64,000 bases of DNA, from the NCBI GenBank assembly GCA_964646615.1, contig CAZYEV010000008.1:62001-126000 (forward strand). The letters are read 5' to 3'. Both the position numbers and the translations under genes were made by a program. The notes below the pieces were generated by a model, which was given only the letters and a program-made list of their open reading frames with translations, ran no database searches and had not been told where the DNA came from. Of the stretch, positions 1-8,884 are shown piece after piece; the stretch's first letter is position 1; the number at the start of each line of letters is the position of its first letter. Source of the DNA: M3007 sp964646615. Lineage in GTDB: Bacteria; Bacteroidota; Bacteroidia; Chitinophagales; Saprospiraceae.

Positions 1-132
1 GGTGAGGGTGGACATGAGAAGGGTGCTGGAGTTTTTTTAAATCTTATCTGAAGGGATCAACGAAAAGCGCAGGGAATAGGAAGTCGTTTCTTCATATCTT
101 AGTTCCCTCTGACTCGGCATAAGGCTGTATTC

Positions 133-900
133 CTAAAGCAATGATGACTGTTTCTGTTGAAGATTTACTAATTCTCGATACTTCCAGAACGTCTCTATAG
201 CGCTGATGCGGCAGATGTCCCATCCAGCGCGTCCGTCTAAGAAGCCTCGGAGGAGGATGTAATTGCGCAGCCATTTGAAGGCGGCGCGGAGGTAGGGCGT
301 CCAGGGGTATGCGCGTTTTCCGGCCAATTGCATGGCCTGGGCGCCGAGTTGGGCATATCGGCGTGCGCGCTCGAGGTGTTCGTCAGTGGAGTAATAGCTG
401 TAGTGCAGCAGGTCGCCGGCGAGGGAACCAACGCGGGCGTCAGGTGGCAGCAGGAGTTGTTCGTGTACGGGTGAGGTATTCCAGTGGGCGATGTCTCGGC
501 GGAAGAGGCGCACTTTTCGGTCGGGGTACCAGCCGCAATGGCGGACCCAATGGCCACAGTAGTTGGTGCGTCGGTTACAGGTGTAAGCATCGGCGTCGTC
601 GAGGCATTCGCGTTGGGCCAGCAGAGAGGCTCGCAGTTGGGGGCTGAGCGCTTCGTCGGCGTCTAAAGAAAGGATCCAGGGATGCTGAGCCAGCGCGTTG
701 GCTCGGTTCTTTTGTTGGCCATAGCCATCGAAGGCATGTTGGAAGAAGCGCGCGCCCATTTGGCGGCACAGCTCGGGCGTGGCATCGGTGGAGTAAGCGT
801 CGAGGACAACGATTTCGTCGGCAACGCCCTGGAGAGAGGCGATGCAGCGCTCGATGTTGCGCGCTTCGTTGTACGTGATGATAACGGCAGATATGGGCAT
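133..900 (-). CDS. Family 2 glycosyltransferase
   Basis: A 255-residue glycosyltransferase of the GT-A family 2 type, close in layout to the WaaE/KdtX lipopolysaccharide-core glucosyltransferases. The N-terminus has the usual VIITYNE strand-turn; a D-x-D motif (LDADE) near residue 73 should bind the metal and nucleotide sugar. There is no membrane segment at the start, so it is probably a cytoplasmic, membrane-associated enzyme of LPS or exopolysaccharide assembly; the substrate cannot be read. I chose the ATG at 900 because the fold begins there and the longer frame runs into cdsA. Only 8 bases separate it from cdsA upstream, so the two are probably co-transcribed. Confidence 0.87.
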   Translation of the reverse strand: MPISAVIITYNEARNIERCIASLQGVADEIVVLDAYSTDATPELCRQMGARFFQHAFDGYGQQKNRANALAQHPWILSLDADEALSPQLRASLLAQRECLDDADAYTCNRRTNYCGHWVRHCGWYPDRKVRLFRRDIAHWNTSPVHEQLLLPPDARVGSLAGDLLHYSYYSTDEHLERARRYAQLGAQAMQLAGKRAYPWTPYLRAAFKWLRNYILLRGFLDGRAGWDICRISAIETFWKYRELVNLQQKQSSLL

Positions 901-908
901 GGTTGCGT

Positions 909-1793
909 TTAGCCTTCCCAGATCATGAGGGCCAGCCAGGCAAAGGGCAGCACGAAAATGAAAGAGTCGAAGCGATCGAGCCAACCACCATGACCGGGCA
1001 GGATGGCCCCAGAGTCTTTGACGTCTGCGCTGCGCTTGAGCATGCTCTCCACCAGATCGCCCAGCGTGCCAAAGACGGTGACACACACGGCCAGGAGTAC
1101 CCATTCCGCCCGGGTGAAATCATCTATCCAATACGATAGAGCGTAGGCGACCACAAAAGTGCAAGCAATGCCACCCAGGGTGCCCTCCCAGGTTTTTTTC
1201 GGAGAAATGCGCGTGAAAAAAGGCGTTCGCCCGATGAAGGTGCCGATGAAATAGGCCATGGTGTCGTTCGTCCAGGTGAGCAATAATAGGCCAAAGACGC
1301 GCAAGGGAGCGTAGTCGCCGTGCCAGTACGAGATATTGATAAGCAAAGAGAAAGGCACGCCTATGTAAGCAATGCCGACTAAATAGTGGCCGATATTTTC
1401 AAATGGCCGGGTGGACTTGAGGAACAACTCCAGGATGAACAGCAGGAAGATGGCCAGCGGCAGCAGCGTGATGGTCATCAGGATGGGAATGGCGTTTTCC
1501 ATCAGGTCAGCTCTGAAGAGGCCATAAGAGATTTCCGAAGAGGCCTCCAGGTTGGGAAAAATGCCGAAGAGTTTGCTGCCAAAGATGAGAAAAGGCGCCG
1601 TGCCTAAAGCCACTCCCGACAGGCGTCGCCAAAGGCGATGGTCGTACCCCCGTGGAATGAGCAGCCCCGTCAGCTCCCATAGGCAACCAGCAGTAATAAG
1701 CGCGAATAGCGCGTAAAAAGCTGCTGCACCTCCAAAGACCCCTGTAAGCATTGCCACCACAAAGAGGATGGCCGAGATGATGCGTTGTTTCAT
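909..1793 (-). CDS. cdsA: Phosphatidate cytidylyltransferase
   Basis: Makes CDP-diacylglycerol from phosphatidic acid and CTP in the inner membrane, the branch point for phospholipids. It has 294 residues with several hydrophobic segments and ends with the family signature: S-x-x-K-R, then K-D and P-G-H-G-G-x-x-D-R-x-D (about residues 250-278). Length is normal for the family. It sits between a PiT-like membrane protein (23 bases upstream) and the glycosyltransferase, all on the same strand, suggesting an envelope operon. Confidence 0.95.
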   Translation of the reverse strand: MKQRIISAILFVVAMLTGVFGGAAAFYALFALITAGCLWELTGLLIPRGYDHRLWRRLSGVALGTAPFLIFGSKLFGIFPNLEASSEISYGLFRADLMENAIPILMTITLLPLAIFLLFILELFLKSTRPFENIGHYLVGIAYIGVPFSLLINISYWHGDYAPLRVFGLLLLTWTNDTMAYFIGTFIGRTPFFTRISPKKTWEGTLGGIACTFVVAYALSYWIDDFTRAEWVLLAVCVTVFGTLGDLVESMLKRSADVKDSGAILPGHGGWLDRFDSFIFVLPFAWLALMIWEG

Positions 1794-1816
1794 GTCCCCG
1801 AGTCAAGCGGGGGCTG

Positions 1817-2992
1817 TCAGTAGCTGATAACGCCGAGCAGACCGGTCCACAGGTCATGAAAAGACTGCACCACTGCTGTGCGAATTTTAGGATTGGCACC
1901 CGAAGCCAATGCCACCGAGATGATAAGGCCTATGGTAGCGTACAGCACATCGCGTGCGACCAAGCGCAAGGCTTTGTAGCGGTGTTTGTAGCCACTCTTT
2001 TTGCGCGCCAGGCTAATAGCAATCTCTCGCCCGCCGATGACTCCAAGAAAGACCCAGGTCGTACTCATAGGTATCGTGCTGATGAGGAGCTTATAGAGCA
2101 AGAGTAAAACATAGGTGAAATCAATCAACGTGGCTGCGCGAACGTCGGAGATGCGTACCTTCTCACTGACAACCTCCTGAATTTTGTCGCCGCGAAGGTA
2201 GAAGAGTATTCCCATCCCAAAGAAAATCACCGACAGGAATATCAGGAGCGTGCCCAAGTCCAGACGACGCGGCAGGAACACAGCAATGTTGGCTCCGTCC
2301 TGCATCAACCACACCGACCACAGTGCACCGCTAATGGTCCATTGAATAAACATCCACGAAGGGTGGGCCTTGCGTTCGCGAAAATACTTCCGAATGAGCT
2401 CATAACCGAAATACCAGATGACAAACGACAACGCAAACGCCAGGGCGTAGCCGGACATGCTCTTGCCCACAATAGAAGTAACGCCGGAAGAATCCACGCT
2501 AAAGACGCTGAGCAATAAAAAGGTGGTAGATACCGGCATGCGCAGGCGCGTCAGGATGAGCAATACCAGTGGAGCAATCACCTGAAAAAAGGAAAACTCC
2601 TCCGGGTGCGGATATTTGGTCTCGTTGGCATCGTTGATCAGGCGCTGATACGTAACATCTCCGTTGAAAGCGAGCCAGCTGGCCGTGATGGTAACCAGAA
2701 AGATGCCGCCGGTGAACAGCCACAAAATCCACCATTTGCGGTGCTTGTTACTTTCGATAAAGGTGCCCAACGACTGGATGCTGTCATTAGCCACAGCAGA
2801 GTAAGCGGCCAATACAAAGCCGATCCACATGGCTGCTTTCGGGTCTTGATAAAACGCCGCTGCCATGAGAAAGGCGACCAGGACAATGGCTAAAAAGGTG
2901 CGCTCCTGGGTGAGTGCATCGAGGACGTCTAAGTAGAAGGCTCTTCGACGGACACCTGCCTTTTGCTGACTCTTTTTTGGTGCTTTTGCCAT
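1817..2992 (-). CDS. PiT-like integral membrane transporter
   Basis: A 391-residue protein with a basic N-terminal tail and about ten hydrophobic segments. Residues 63-77 (AYSAVANDSIQSLGT) resemble the A-N-D-G-x-N-x-x-G-T signature of PiT inorganic phosphate permeases, but the G-A-N part is replaced by S-I-Q. The second family repeat is only weakly visible near the C-terminus (GVIGGREIAISLAR). Transport of phosphate or another anion is therefore an inference. A TACCTTCG box on the minus strand at 3014-3021 could be its promoter. It lies just upstream of cdsA. Confidence 0.6.
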   Translation of the reverse strand: MAKAPKKSQQKAGVRRRAFYLDVLDALTQERTFLAIVLVAFLMAAAFYQDPKAAMWIGFVLAAYSAVANDSIQSLGTFIESNKHRKWWILWLFTGGIFLVTITASWLAFNGDVTYQRLINDANETKYPHPEEFSFFQVIAPLVLLILTRLRMPVSTTFLLLSVFSVDSSGVTSIVGKSMSGYALAFALSFVIWYFGYELIRKYFRERKAHPSWMFIQWTISGALWSVWLMQDGANIAVFLPRRLDLGTLLIFLSVIFFGMGILFYLRGDKIQEVVSEKVRISDVRAATLIDFTYVLLLLYKLLISTIPMSTTWVFLGVIGGREIAISLARKKSGYKHRYKALRLVARDVLYATIGLIISVALASGANPKIRTAVVQSFHDLWTGLLGVISY

Positions 2993-3069
2993 ATTTAAGA
3001 AGAAAAACCGGGGCGAAGGTAGAGCGGTGCTTCAGGAGAGATGTTAAGCCTGCATTAAGTTCCGTAGCA

Positions 3070-4968
3070 TCAGGGCTCGAGTATGGGCAAAACCACTTCT
3101 ACTAAGGTGCCGGAGCGCTCTCCGTTGGTTTTGTCGCCCAAGTCCGATATTTTAATAAATTGCATGCCCGGATTTTTTCGCAGTTGATGCAGCAAATGGA
3201 GGCGTTCGCGCGTAATGTCCATGCCGCGCGAACGGTGCCTTTGGTAAGAGGGTGGCTGCGCTTTCTGTTTTTCGCGGCCTGTGTTAAAGCCCACGCCGTC
3301 GTCTTCGATCAGGCACAGGAGCGTGTTTTCGTCGTCGGTCAGGCGGAACTCCACCGTCAGGTTGCCCTCTAAGCGCGGGCGCAGGCCGTGCTCGATGGCG
3401 TTTTCGACGAAGGGTTGCACGATCATGGCCGGAATAAATAGCTCGGCCGGGTCGGTGCCTACGGGCTGGCGAATGCGGTAGTTCAGGCGGTCTCGGAAGC
3501 GCAGGCGCCGGTTGAGCTCTAAGTAGCGGTCGAGAAATTCGATCTCCTGCTCCAGCGTAACCACCTCAAGGTCGGAGTACTCCAGCGTGTGGCGCATGAG
3601 CTTGGCGAAGCGGGCCAGATAGGTTTCGGCTTCGTCGTTGCGGCCCGAGGTGATGAGGCCCTGAATAGCGTTAAGGGCGTTGAAAAGGAAGTGCGGGTTC
3701 ATCTGGGCGCGCAGGGCGCGCTGTTGCAAGCTGGCCACGCGGAGTTTGGCCATTTGGGCTTCCTGGCGGACTCGCTCCAGGTTGTGGCGGGTTTCGATTT
3801 CCTGTCGTTCGCGGTCGCGTACCTGCAGGTAGTGTTGCTCGATGGTTTCGGTGCTCTTTTGTTGCCAGTGATAGGCTTGCTCGTAGTCGCCGCGGGCAGC
3901 GCACAGTTGGGCCAGTGCCTGGCATACATGCGCCAGGTGGTTGAGGTCATGACCGCGCGTGCCAAACGTGTAAGCCTGCTCAAAGTGCGCTTCGGCTTGT
4001 TGAGTTTCGTTCAGTTGCCACAGCAGTTCGGCGCGCCAGGCCTGTATTTTGGAAAGGTTGGTAAAATCGGAAGGCTCCGACGGGTTGGGAAATTGCGCAG
4101 CAGCTTCATCGAAGAGCATAGCAGCACGCTGGCTTTCGCCCTGCAACAGATCCAAGATGCCCAGGTTGGCTAAGGCGTGCGCCTTGGCTTCCAGCTCTTC
4201 CTCGTCCGCAAATTCCAGCACATGCTCGAAACACTCACGCGCATACTCCGTATCGTTTTGGGCCACGGCGGCTCGTCCGGCATTCAGATAGTGCCAGGGC
4301 AAGCGCGGGCGCAGTCGGTGCTCTTCTACGATGGGCAGGGCGCGCAAATAGGCGTCGAGGCTGTTCTCCCGCTCGTCCATGCGCTCGTACAGGTCGCCTA
4401 AACCGCTGATTACCAGCGTGAGGATGTAAAAATCCTTGAGCGTCGCCTTGTCGCCCAGGGCCATCAGGATACGCTCGGCCTCCTGCAACTTTTCCAATGC
4501 CTTGCGGTGGTTCGACAGGTGAAGGTGCAAGAAGCCCTCGCGGCAAGCCAACTGGCCGCGCAATCGCACATACTCCGGGCGTTTGCTCAGCCGTTGCCGG
4601 GCGCGCTCGAGGCTCTGCTCGGCAGCCTGCCAGTCGCGCCGATTGATGTACACGGCAGCCATGTCCAAATACGTCTCAATGGCCTGCTCTTCGTGGCTCA
4701 GACGCTCCCAGATAGTCAACGCCTGTTCAAACAACTGAAGTGCCACCTCGAAACGACGCCATTGGTTCTCCAGAAAAGCCCGCCGACTATAATATATTGC
4801 TTGAATATCGGAAGGTGTCTCCGGAGTTAATGCTGACTCTATAGCCTCCATCGCCTGGCGCGCCAGCGCAAAGTCCGTAAAAGTCCAGCGCTCTAAAGCC
4901 TCGCATTGGGCACGCAACGACGCCCATGCTACGCTGGGCAAGGCGGATGAAGGGCTTGTCGAAGACAT
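3070..4968 (-). CDS. TPR-containing LytS/YehU-type sensor histidine kinase
   Basis: A 632-residue protein. Roughly the first 380 residues are tetratricopeptide-like helical repeats, followed by a short coiled coil and a His_kinase (PF06580) domain with the H-box QMNPHFLFNAL (His about 426), then an HATPase domain with an N-box QPFVENAIEHG (about 518) and a G1 box EDDGVGF (about 555). It has no signal peptide or membrane segment, so it appears cytoplasmic, unlike many relatives. Normally such kinases phosphorylate LytTR-type regulators; none is encoded nearby. The ATG at 4968 is preferred to an upstream start giving 31 extra, poorly conserved-looking residues. Confidence 0.87.
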   Translation of the reverse strand: MSSTSPSSALPSVAWASLRAQCEALERWTFTDFALARQAMEAIESALTPETPSDIQAIYYSRRAFLENQWRRFEVALQLFEQALTIWERLSHEEQAIETYLDMAAVYINRRDWQAAEQSLERARQRLSKRPEYVRLRGQLACREGFLHLHLSNHRKALEKLQEAERILMALGDKATLKDFYILTLVISGLGDLYERMDERENSLDAYLRALPIVEEHRLRPRLPWHYLNAGRAAVAQNDTEYARECFEHVLEFADEEELEAKAHALANLGILDLLQGESQRAAMLFDEAAAQFPNPSEPSDFTNLSKIQAWRAELLWQLNETQQAEAHFEQAYTFGTRGHDLNHLAHVCQALAQLCAARGDYEQAYHWQQKSTETIEQHYLQVRDRERQEIETRHNLERVRQEAQMAKLRVASLQQRALRAQMNPHFLFNALNAIQGLITSGRNDEAETYLARFAKLMRHTLEYSDLEVVTLEQEIEFLDRYLELNRRLRFRDRLNYRIRQPVGTDPAELFIPAMIVQPFVENAIEHGLRPRLEGNLTVEFRLTDDENTLLCLIEDDGVGFNTGREKQKAQPPSYQRHRSRGMDITRERLHLLHQLRKNPGMQFIKISDLGDKTNGERSGTLVEVVLPILEP

Positions 4969-5234
4969 CGGTAAAGGTTCAGTTCCGATATTGGCCGAAA
5001 GGTACGGCAGATAATGGCATTTTTTTATCCAGACCAAACGAAACGCCTTCTCTTCATACAACAGCGCAAGGGCAACAGAGAGCGCAAAGTTTTTTAAAGC
5101 AAAAACACCGGGATACGCCAGCGCTCCGGCGCACTTAAGTTCACACGAAAAACTTCAGCCGCCGCAACACGCACGGCGAACTTCCCACTACCTTGCAGGC
5201 GTTTTTCCAAGCGCCTCATTTCACGCCTTTTTCC

Positions 5235-5780
5235 ATGATACCGACAAAATCCCTTTTCGCACTGCAAGACGCCGACGAGCGCAGCCTGGAACTGTTAATC
5301 AGCGCTTTAGAACAGCAAGACCTTCCCGGCTTTGATTACATCGAGTTCAAACGAGCCGTAGTCGCGCTCCAGCGCATGGACTTAGATGAGGCTACGTCGT
5401 ACAAAAGCGCCTTCACCACAGCAGCGACGATGGGCCTTTCTAAAGAAAAACTGCTGGAGTCGGCTCAGTACTATTGCCACCTCTTAGAACAAGAACAGGC
5501 GCGCTTCGAGACAGCCCTTCAAAGCCGACGCGAACGCGAAATCACCGCCCGAGAGCACCACATAGCACGGCTGAAAGACCAAATAGAACGTCACCGCGCC
5601 GAAATTGCCCGCCTGCAAGACGAACTGGGCCACTACCTGAACGAAATCGAACGCACCCAAACCCTGCGCCAGGCCGAAGAACAAAAATTGGAACGCGCCC
5701 AGGCCGCCTTCGACCAAACCCGCCAGGCGCTCCTGCGCAGCATTCAGCAAGACATCGAACACCTGCACCGTTACCTGTAA
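5235..5780 (+). CDS. Coiled-coil protein of unknown function
   Basis: 181 residues, not recognised by family. The N-terminal third (to about residue 75) looks like a small helical domain; from about residue 80 to 175 it is a continuous heptad-rich coiled coil with alternating Arg/Glu and Gln. No signal peptide or membrane segment, so cytoplasmic. It lies 51 bases before a second coiled-coil protein with two membrane segments, and the two may work together. The ATG at 5235 starts the folded part; an upstream start would add 14 residues. Confidence 0.7.
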   Translation: MIPTKSLFALQDADERSLELLISALEQQDLPGFDYIEFKRAVVALQRMDLDEATSYKSAFTTAATMGLSKEKLLESAQYYCHLLEQEQARFETALQSRREREITAREHHIARLKDQIERHRAEIARLQDELGHYLNEIERTQTLRQAEEQKLERAQAAFDQTRQALLRSIQQDIEHLHRYL

Positions 5781-5795
5781 GTCCACCCGTAGCGC

Positions 5796-5803
5796 TACTT
5801 TTG
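5796..5803 (+). promoter_or_regulatory. Candidate Bacteroidota -7 box
   Basis: TACTTTTG fits TAnnTTTG and stands 28 bases before the ATG at 5832. No clear TTG -33 box at the right distance. It may give the second coiled-coil gene its own transcript. Confidence 0.35.
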
Positions 5804-5831
5804 CCCAACAACCCAACTATGCGCACTCACC

Positions 5832-6779
5832 ATGACCGCTAAATCCTTTTGGCAACGCCCTGAGGGCATCACCGGCGCTATCGTGCTGGCAGCGCTGATA
5901 GCCGGCGGCGCATGGCTGGTGCTGCGCTTCGCCCACGCCATCATCGCCTGGGCCGAAGACCCCGCCGCTCTGGCAGCCATGCTCGCCCTGCTGGGCATCG
6001 TCGTCTATGCGCTCCTCGACCCGCAAACCCGCAACCTGCTGTGGTATTTCTACAAGTCAGCCATGCGTTGGCTGACCGGCCTCTTCGTGCGCATTGACCC
6101 CATTAGCGTACTCAAAGACCACATCCAGCACTTAGAGAAAAACCTCATCGCTCTTAGCGGCCAGATAGGTGCCCTGCGCAAACAGATGCGCGCCCTCAAA
6201 GGCATCATGGACGCCAACGCCGCCGATATCGAAAAAAGCATGACCATCGCCAACGAAGCCAAACGCCAAAACGACGATAAAAACCTCACCCTCGCCACCC
6301 GAAAAGCCGGACGGCTCCAGGAGGCCAATGCCAAATACGCCGAACTGTACCGCAAAATGGACCACCTCTACCGCGTCCTGCGGCGCATGTACGAACACTC
6401 CGAAATCGTCATTGAAGATACACGCGACCAGATAGCCCTAAAAGAACAGGAATACCAGGCCATCAAGGCCAGCCACTCGGCTATGCGCTCCGCCCAGAGC
6501 ATCCTTAAGGGCAACCCAGACCAACGCGCCCTCTTCGACCACGCCTTAGAGCAATTGGCCGAAGAGGTAAGCCAAAAAGTCGGCAGCCTCGAACGCTTCA
6601 CCGACACCACACGCCACCTCATGGACTCTATTGACCTGCAAAACGGTGTCCTTGAAGACGAAGGTCTGCGCCTGCTCGAACAATGGGAAAAACAAACCCT
6701 CGGCAACACCTCCCCAACGAAAAAGCCCGACGCAGAGCCGATCACGCCACCGCGCAGCGATTACAGCCAGCTGTTCTGA
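5832..6779 (+). CDS. Membrane-anchored coiled-coil protein, possibly PspA-like
   Basis: 315 residues. Two hydrophobic segments (about 14-36 and 43-63) are followed by a basic stretch and then a long helical coiled coil (about 90-280) with the charged, Ala/Gln-rich character of PspA/Vipp1 proteins, and a short disordered tail ending in a Pro-rich stretch. The PspA/ESCRT-III comparison rests on helical pattern only, so it is a hypothesis. If right it would act at the inner membrane in envelope stress. A TACTTTTG box at 5796-5803 is a possible promoter of its own. It is convergent with the serine hydrolase gene. Confidence 0.68.
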   Translation: MTAKSFWQRPEGITGAIVLAALIAGGAWLVLRFAHAIIAWAEDPAALAAMLALLGIVVYALLDPQTRNLLWYFYKSAMRWLTGLFVRIDPISVLKDHIQHLEKNLIALSGQIGALRKQMRALKGIMDANAADIEKSMTIANEAKRQNDDKNLTLATRKAGRLQEANAKYAELYRKMDHLYRVLRRMYEHSEIVIEDTRDQIALKEQEYQAIKASHSAMRSAQSILKGNPDQRALFDHALEQLAEEVSQKVGSLERFTDTTRHLMDSIDLQNGVLEDEGLRLLEQWEKQTLGNTSPTKKPDAEPITPPRSDYSQLF

Positions 6780-6787
6780 CCCGTAAC

Positions 6788-6805
6788 CACCAAACTTGTT
6801 TGGTG
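6788..6805. repeat. CCAAAC-NN-GTTTGG palindrome, copy 1
   Basis: Perfect inverted repeat, 8-base arms CACCAAAC and GTTTGGTG around TT, 8 bases after the stop codon of the gene ending at 6779. A two-base centre makes a poor RNA hairpin, so a protein-binding site is more likely than a terminator. Confidence 0.7.
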
Positions 6806-6867
6806 AAACAAGCCCTGAGCGTCCAGCTGTAGCTACGCAACTCATTTGAGCAGGGAGCTGTTGCCCG

Positions 6868-6883
6868 GCCAAACGAGTTTGGC
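6868..6883. repeat. CCAAAC-NN-GTTTGG palindrome, copy 2
   Basis: Perfect inverted repeat with 7-base arms GCCAAAC and GTTTGGC around GA. It shares the 12 fixed bases with copies 1, 3 and 4. Confidence 0.7.
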
Positions 6884-6891
6884 GGGCACTG

Positions 6892-6909
6892 GGCCAAACA
6901 AGTTTGGCC
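6892..6909. repeat. CCAAAC-NN-GTTTGG palindrome, copy 3
   Basis: Perfect inverted repeat with 8-base arms GGCCAAAC and GTTTGGCC around AA, 14 bases beyond the stop codon of the convergent serine hydrolase gene. Confidence 0.7.
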
Positions 6910-6922
6910 GCTATGTTGTGGG

Positions 6923-8740
6923 TTACCGGCGAATGGCGCGGAAAGTGCCGTTGGGCTGAATGAACAGCAGGGCTTTGGGAGAGATGCCGTCCTCCTTCAT
7001 CTCGAAGCGAATGCTGTAGCCTTCTAAGGCTTTCAGTTTGAACGTGTGCTCACCTACGGGTATGGTTTCATACTCGGGTTGGCCGGGCAAAGAGACGGTG
7101 AGCGTTCTGCCTTTTAGAAAAACCTTAGCCTCTGTGCCGCCAATAGTGTATGTGCCGCAATAGCGTTCCAATTGGGCCAGCGGGATTTCCTGGGCAAGGG
7201 CCTGGCGTTTGAAGACGATTTTTTCCACACTCGGCTCAAGGCCATAGGCGTGCATTTCGCTCACTTCACCGCGCAAGTTGGCGATGAATTGGAGGCGTAT
7301 GGTGAAGACGGACAAGGCTTCGCGCACCTCTTCCGACAGCGGTATGGCGCGGAAGACGTCGTAGTGGAAGTGCTCCAGATAATAGGTAATGCCGGGTGTC
7401 AAGGCCAGCAGGGAGTCGTTGCGCAGGACGACCTCGAAGGTGCCATGCCCGCCGTTGTGGTAGCGTCCGGCATAGGCTGCAAGGGGGTAGGCGGGCAAAG
7501 TTCCGCTTTTTCGTTCGGCGGTGAGGCCCTGCTGCGCGGTGAGCATGCTCAGTTTTTCGAGGGCGGTGCGGCGGCGCAGTTCGGTGTCCCAATCGCGATA
7601 GGGCAGCCCCAGCAAGCGGTCGGCAATGAGGTTGCGCAATACGGCGGGCACCTGCGAGCCGTCCTGATTGACGAACACAGCGATGCCGATGCTGTCGGTA
7701 GGAAACAGGCAGACATCGGCGGTGAACCCATGAATGCCTCCGCCGTGGGCAGCGCGATAGTGGCCGTAATAGGCACTCAACATCCAGCCTAAGCCATAGC
7801 CCAGGGTGAAGATGGAAGGGTTTTCGGCTTCGGGCAACGAACCACCCATGGCCATCTGGACAGACAGTGCTTCGCGGACAAAGGAGGCAGACAACAAGGT
7901 GCGCCCATCCACTTGCCCACCATTGGTCCACAGCAGCAGCCAGCGGGCAATATCAGCGGCGCTGGCGCAGATGCTGCCGGCAGGGCCCATACCCTCGATG
8001 CGAAAGTAGTCCATGGTTCGGATAGTATCGAAATGCACGCGATGGCCGCGGGCAAAGTCGGCCTTGGGCGGCAGCGTCCACAGGTCGAAGCGGGCGGTGC
8101 GCATACCCAGCGGTTCGAAGATGCGCTCGCGAGTGAGGACCTCCCACGATTTGCCACCGACGCGCTCCGCAGCAACGCCTACGGCCGTATAGCCGAAGTT
8201 GTTGTATTGCCAGCGCTCGCGCGGGTCGGCGGTGGACTCCATATGGGCCATGCGCAGCACGAAGCTGTCGCGGGTGGTGGGGCTGTGCAGCCAGGAGAGG
8301 TCGTGGCGCGGCAGGCCGCTGCGGTGGCACATGAGGTCGCGCAGCGTTACTCGGTTGCTCAGATTGTCGTTGTGCAGTCGGAATTCGGGTACATAGGTTT
8401 GCACCTTGTCGTCGAGGTCGAGCAGGCCGTCGTTGGCCAGCAGGCCAGCTAAGGCGCAGGTAAAGGCCTTAGTGCATGAGCCAATCTGGAAGAGCGTCTG
8501 ATCGGTTACGGGCAAGCGCGCCGGATAATCGCGATACCCAAAGCCACCGACGAAGAGAACACGGCCTCTTTCAACCACAGCAATCGCGCAGCCCGGCGCG
8601 CGCCAGTTGTCGAGCACGCTCAGCACTACGGAGTCCATGCCCGCCAGACGCGGGTCGGCAACAGAGAGGTTCTTTTGCGCCGACAGGCAAAAAGACCAGC
8701 AGCACAGGATGAGTAGCAGGGAGAAAGGTTTCATTTTCAT
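6923..8740 (-). CDS. Secreted serine hydrolase of the beta-lactamase (class C/PBP4*) family
   Basis: 605 residues with a signal peptide (MKMKPF then a Leu-rich core ending CLSAQ). The alpha/beta domain has the S-x-x-K motif as SCTKAF, the Y-x-N motif as YNNFGY, and a later HGGG-type loop, which fits a penicillin-binding-like esterase, peptidase or beta-lactamase relative. The C-terminal third (from about residue 400) is a beta-rich domain seen in long members of this family. It probably acts in the periplasm or outside the cell; the substrate is unknown. I chose the ATG at 8740 because it begins the signal peptide. Confidence 0.86.
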   Translation of the reverse strand: MKMKPFSLLLILCCWSFCLSAQKNLSVADPRLAGMDSVVLSVLDNWRAPGCAIAVVERGRVLFVGGFGYRDYPARLPVTDQTLFQIGSCTKAFTCALAGLLANDGLLDLDDKVQTYVPEFRLHNDNLSNRVTLRDLMCHRSGLPRHDLSWLHSPTTRDSFVLRMAHMESTADPRERWQYNNFGYTAVGVAAERVGGKSWEVLTRERIFEPLGMRTARFDLWTLPPKADFARGHRVHFDTIRTMDYFRIEGMGPAGSICASAADIARWLLLWTNGGQVDGRTLLSASFVREALSVQMAMGGSLPEAENPSIFTLGYGLGWMLSAYYGHYRAAHGGGIHGFTADVCLFPTDSIGIAVFVNQDGSQVPAVLRNLIADRLLGLPYRDWDTELRRRTALEKLSMLTAQQGLTAERKSGTLPAYPLAAYAGRYHNGGHGTFEVVLRNDSLLALTPGITYYLEHFHYDVFRAIPLSEEVREALSVFTIRLQFIANLRGEVSEMHAYGLEPSVEKIVFKRQALAQEIPLAQLERYCGTYTIGGTEAKVFLKGRTLTVSLPGQPEYETIPVGEHTFKLKALEGYSIRFEMKEDGISPKALLFIQPNGTFRAIRR

Positions 8741-8868
8741 GGTAAGCGTTGACGAAATATTTGTGTTTCCCGTTCGGGCAGCTTCCTCACTGGTCCTAAA
8801 ATAGCGGCTCAGAGCCAAATACCCACGAAAAAGGGATACGGGCCATGGCGTTGCCCGCTGCCCGCCCT

Positions 8869-8880
8869 TCAGACGTCTGA
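8869..8880. repeat. 12-base perfect palindrome
   Basis: TCAGACGTCTGA just past the end of murB, followed by a run of T on the plus strand. It has no loop, so it is not a clear terminator; it may be chance. Confidence 0.3.
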
Positions 8881-8884
8881 TTTT

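Noticed and set aside
1..15. Possible start of a minus-strand gene running off the left edge (ATG complement at 13-15).
   Set aside because: Only five codons are visible; no way to support it.
133..274. Short reading frame near the left edge on the minus strand (92-274).
   Set aside because: It overlaps the end of the glycosyltransferase gene in another frame and has no features.
309..1139. Several plus-strand frames opposite the glycosyltransferase and cdsA genes.
   Set aside because: These are mirror frames of GC-rich genes; no features.
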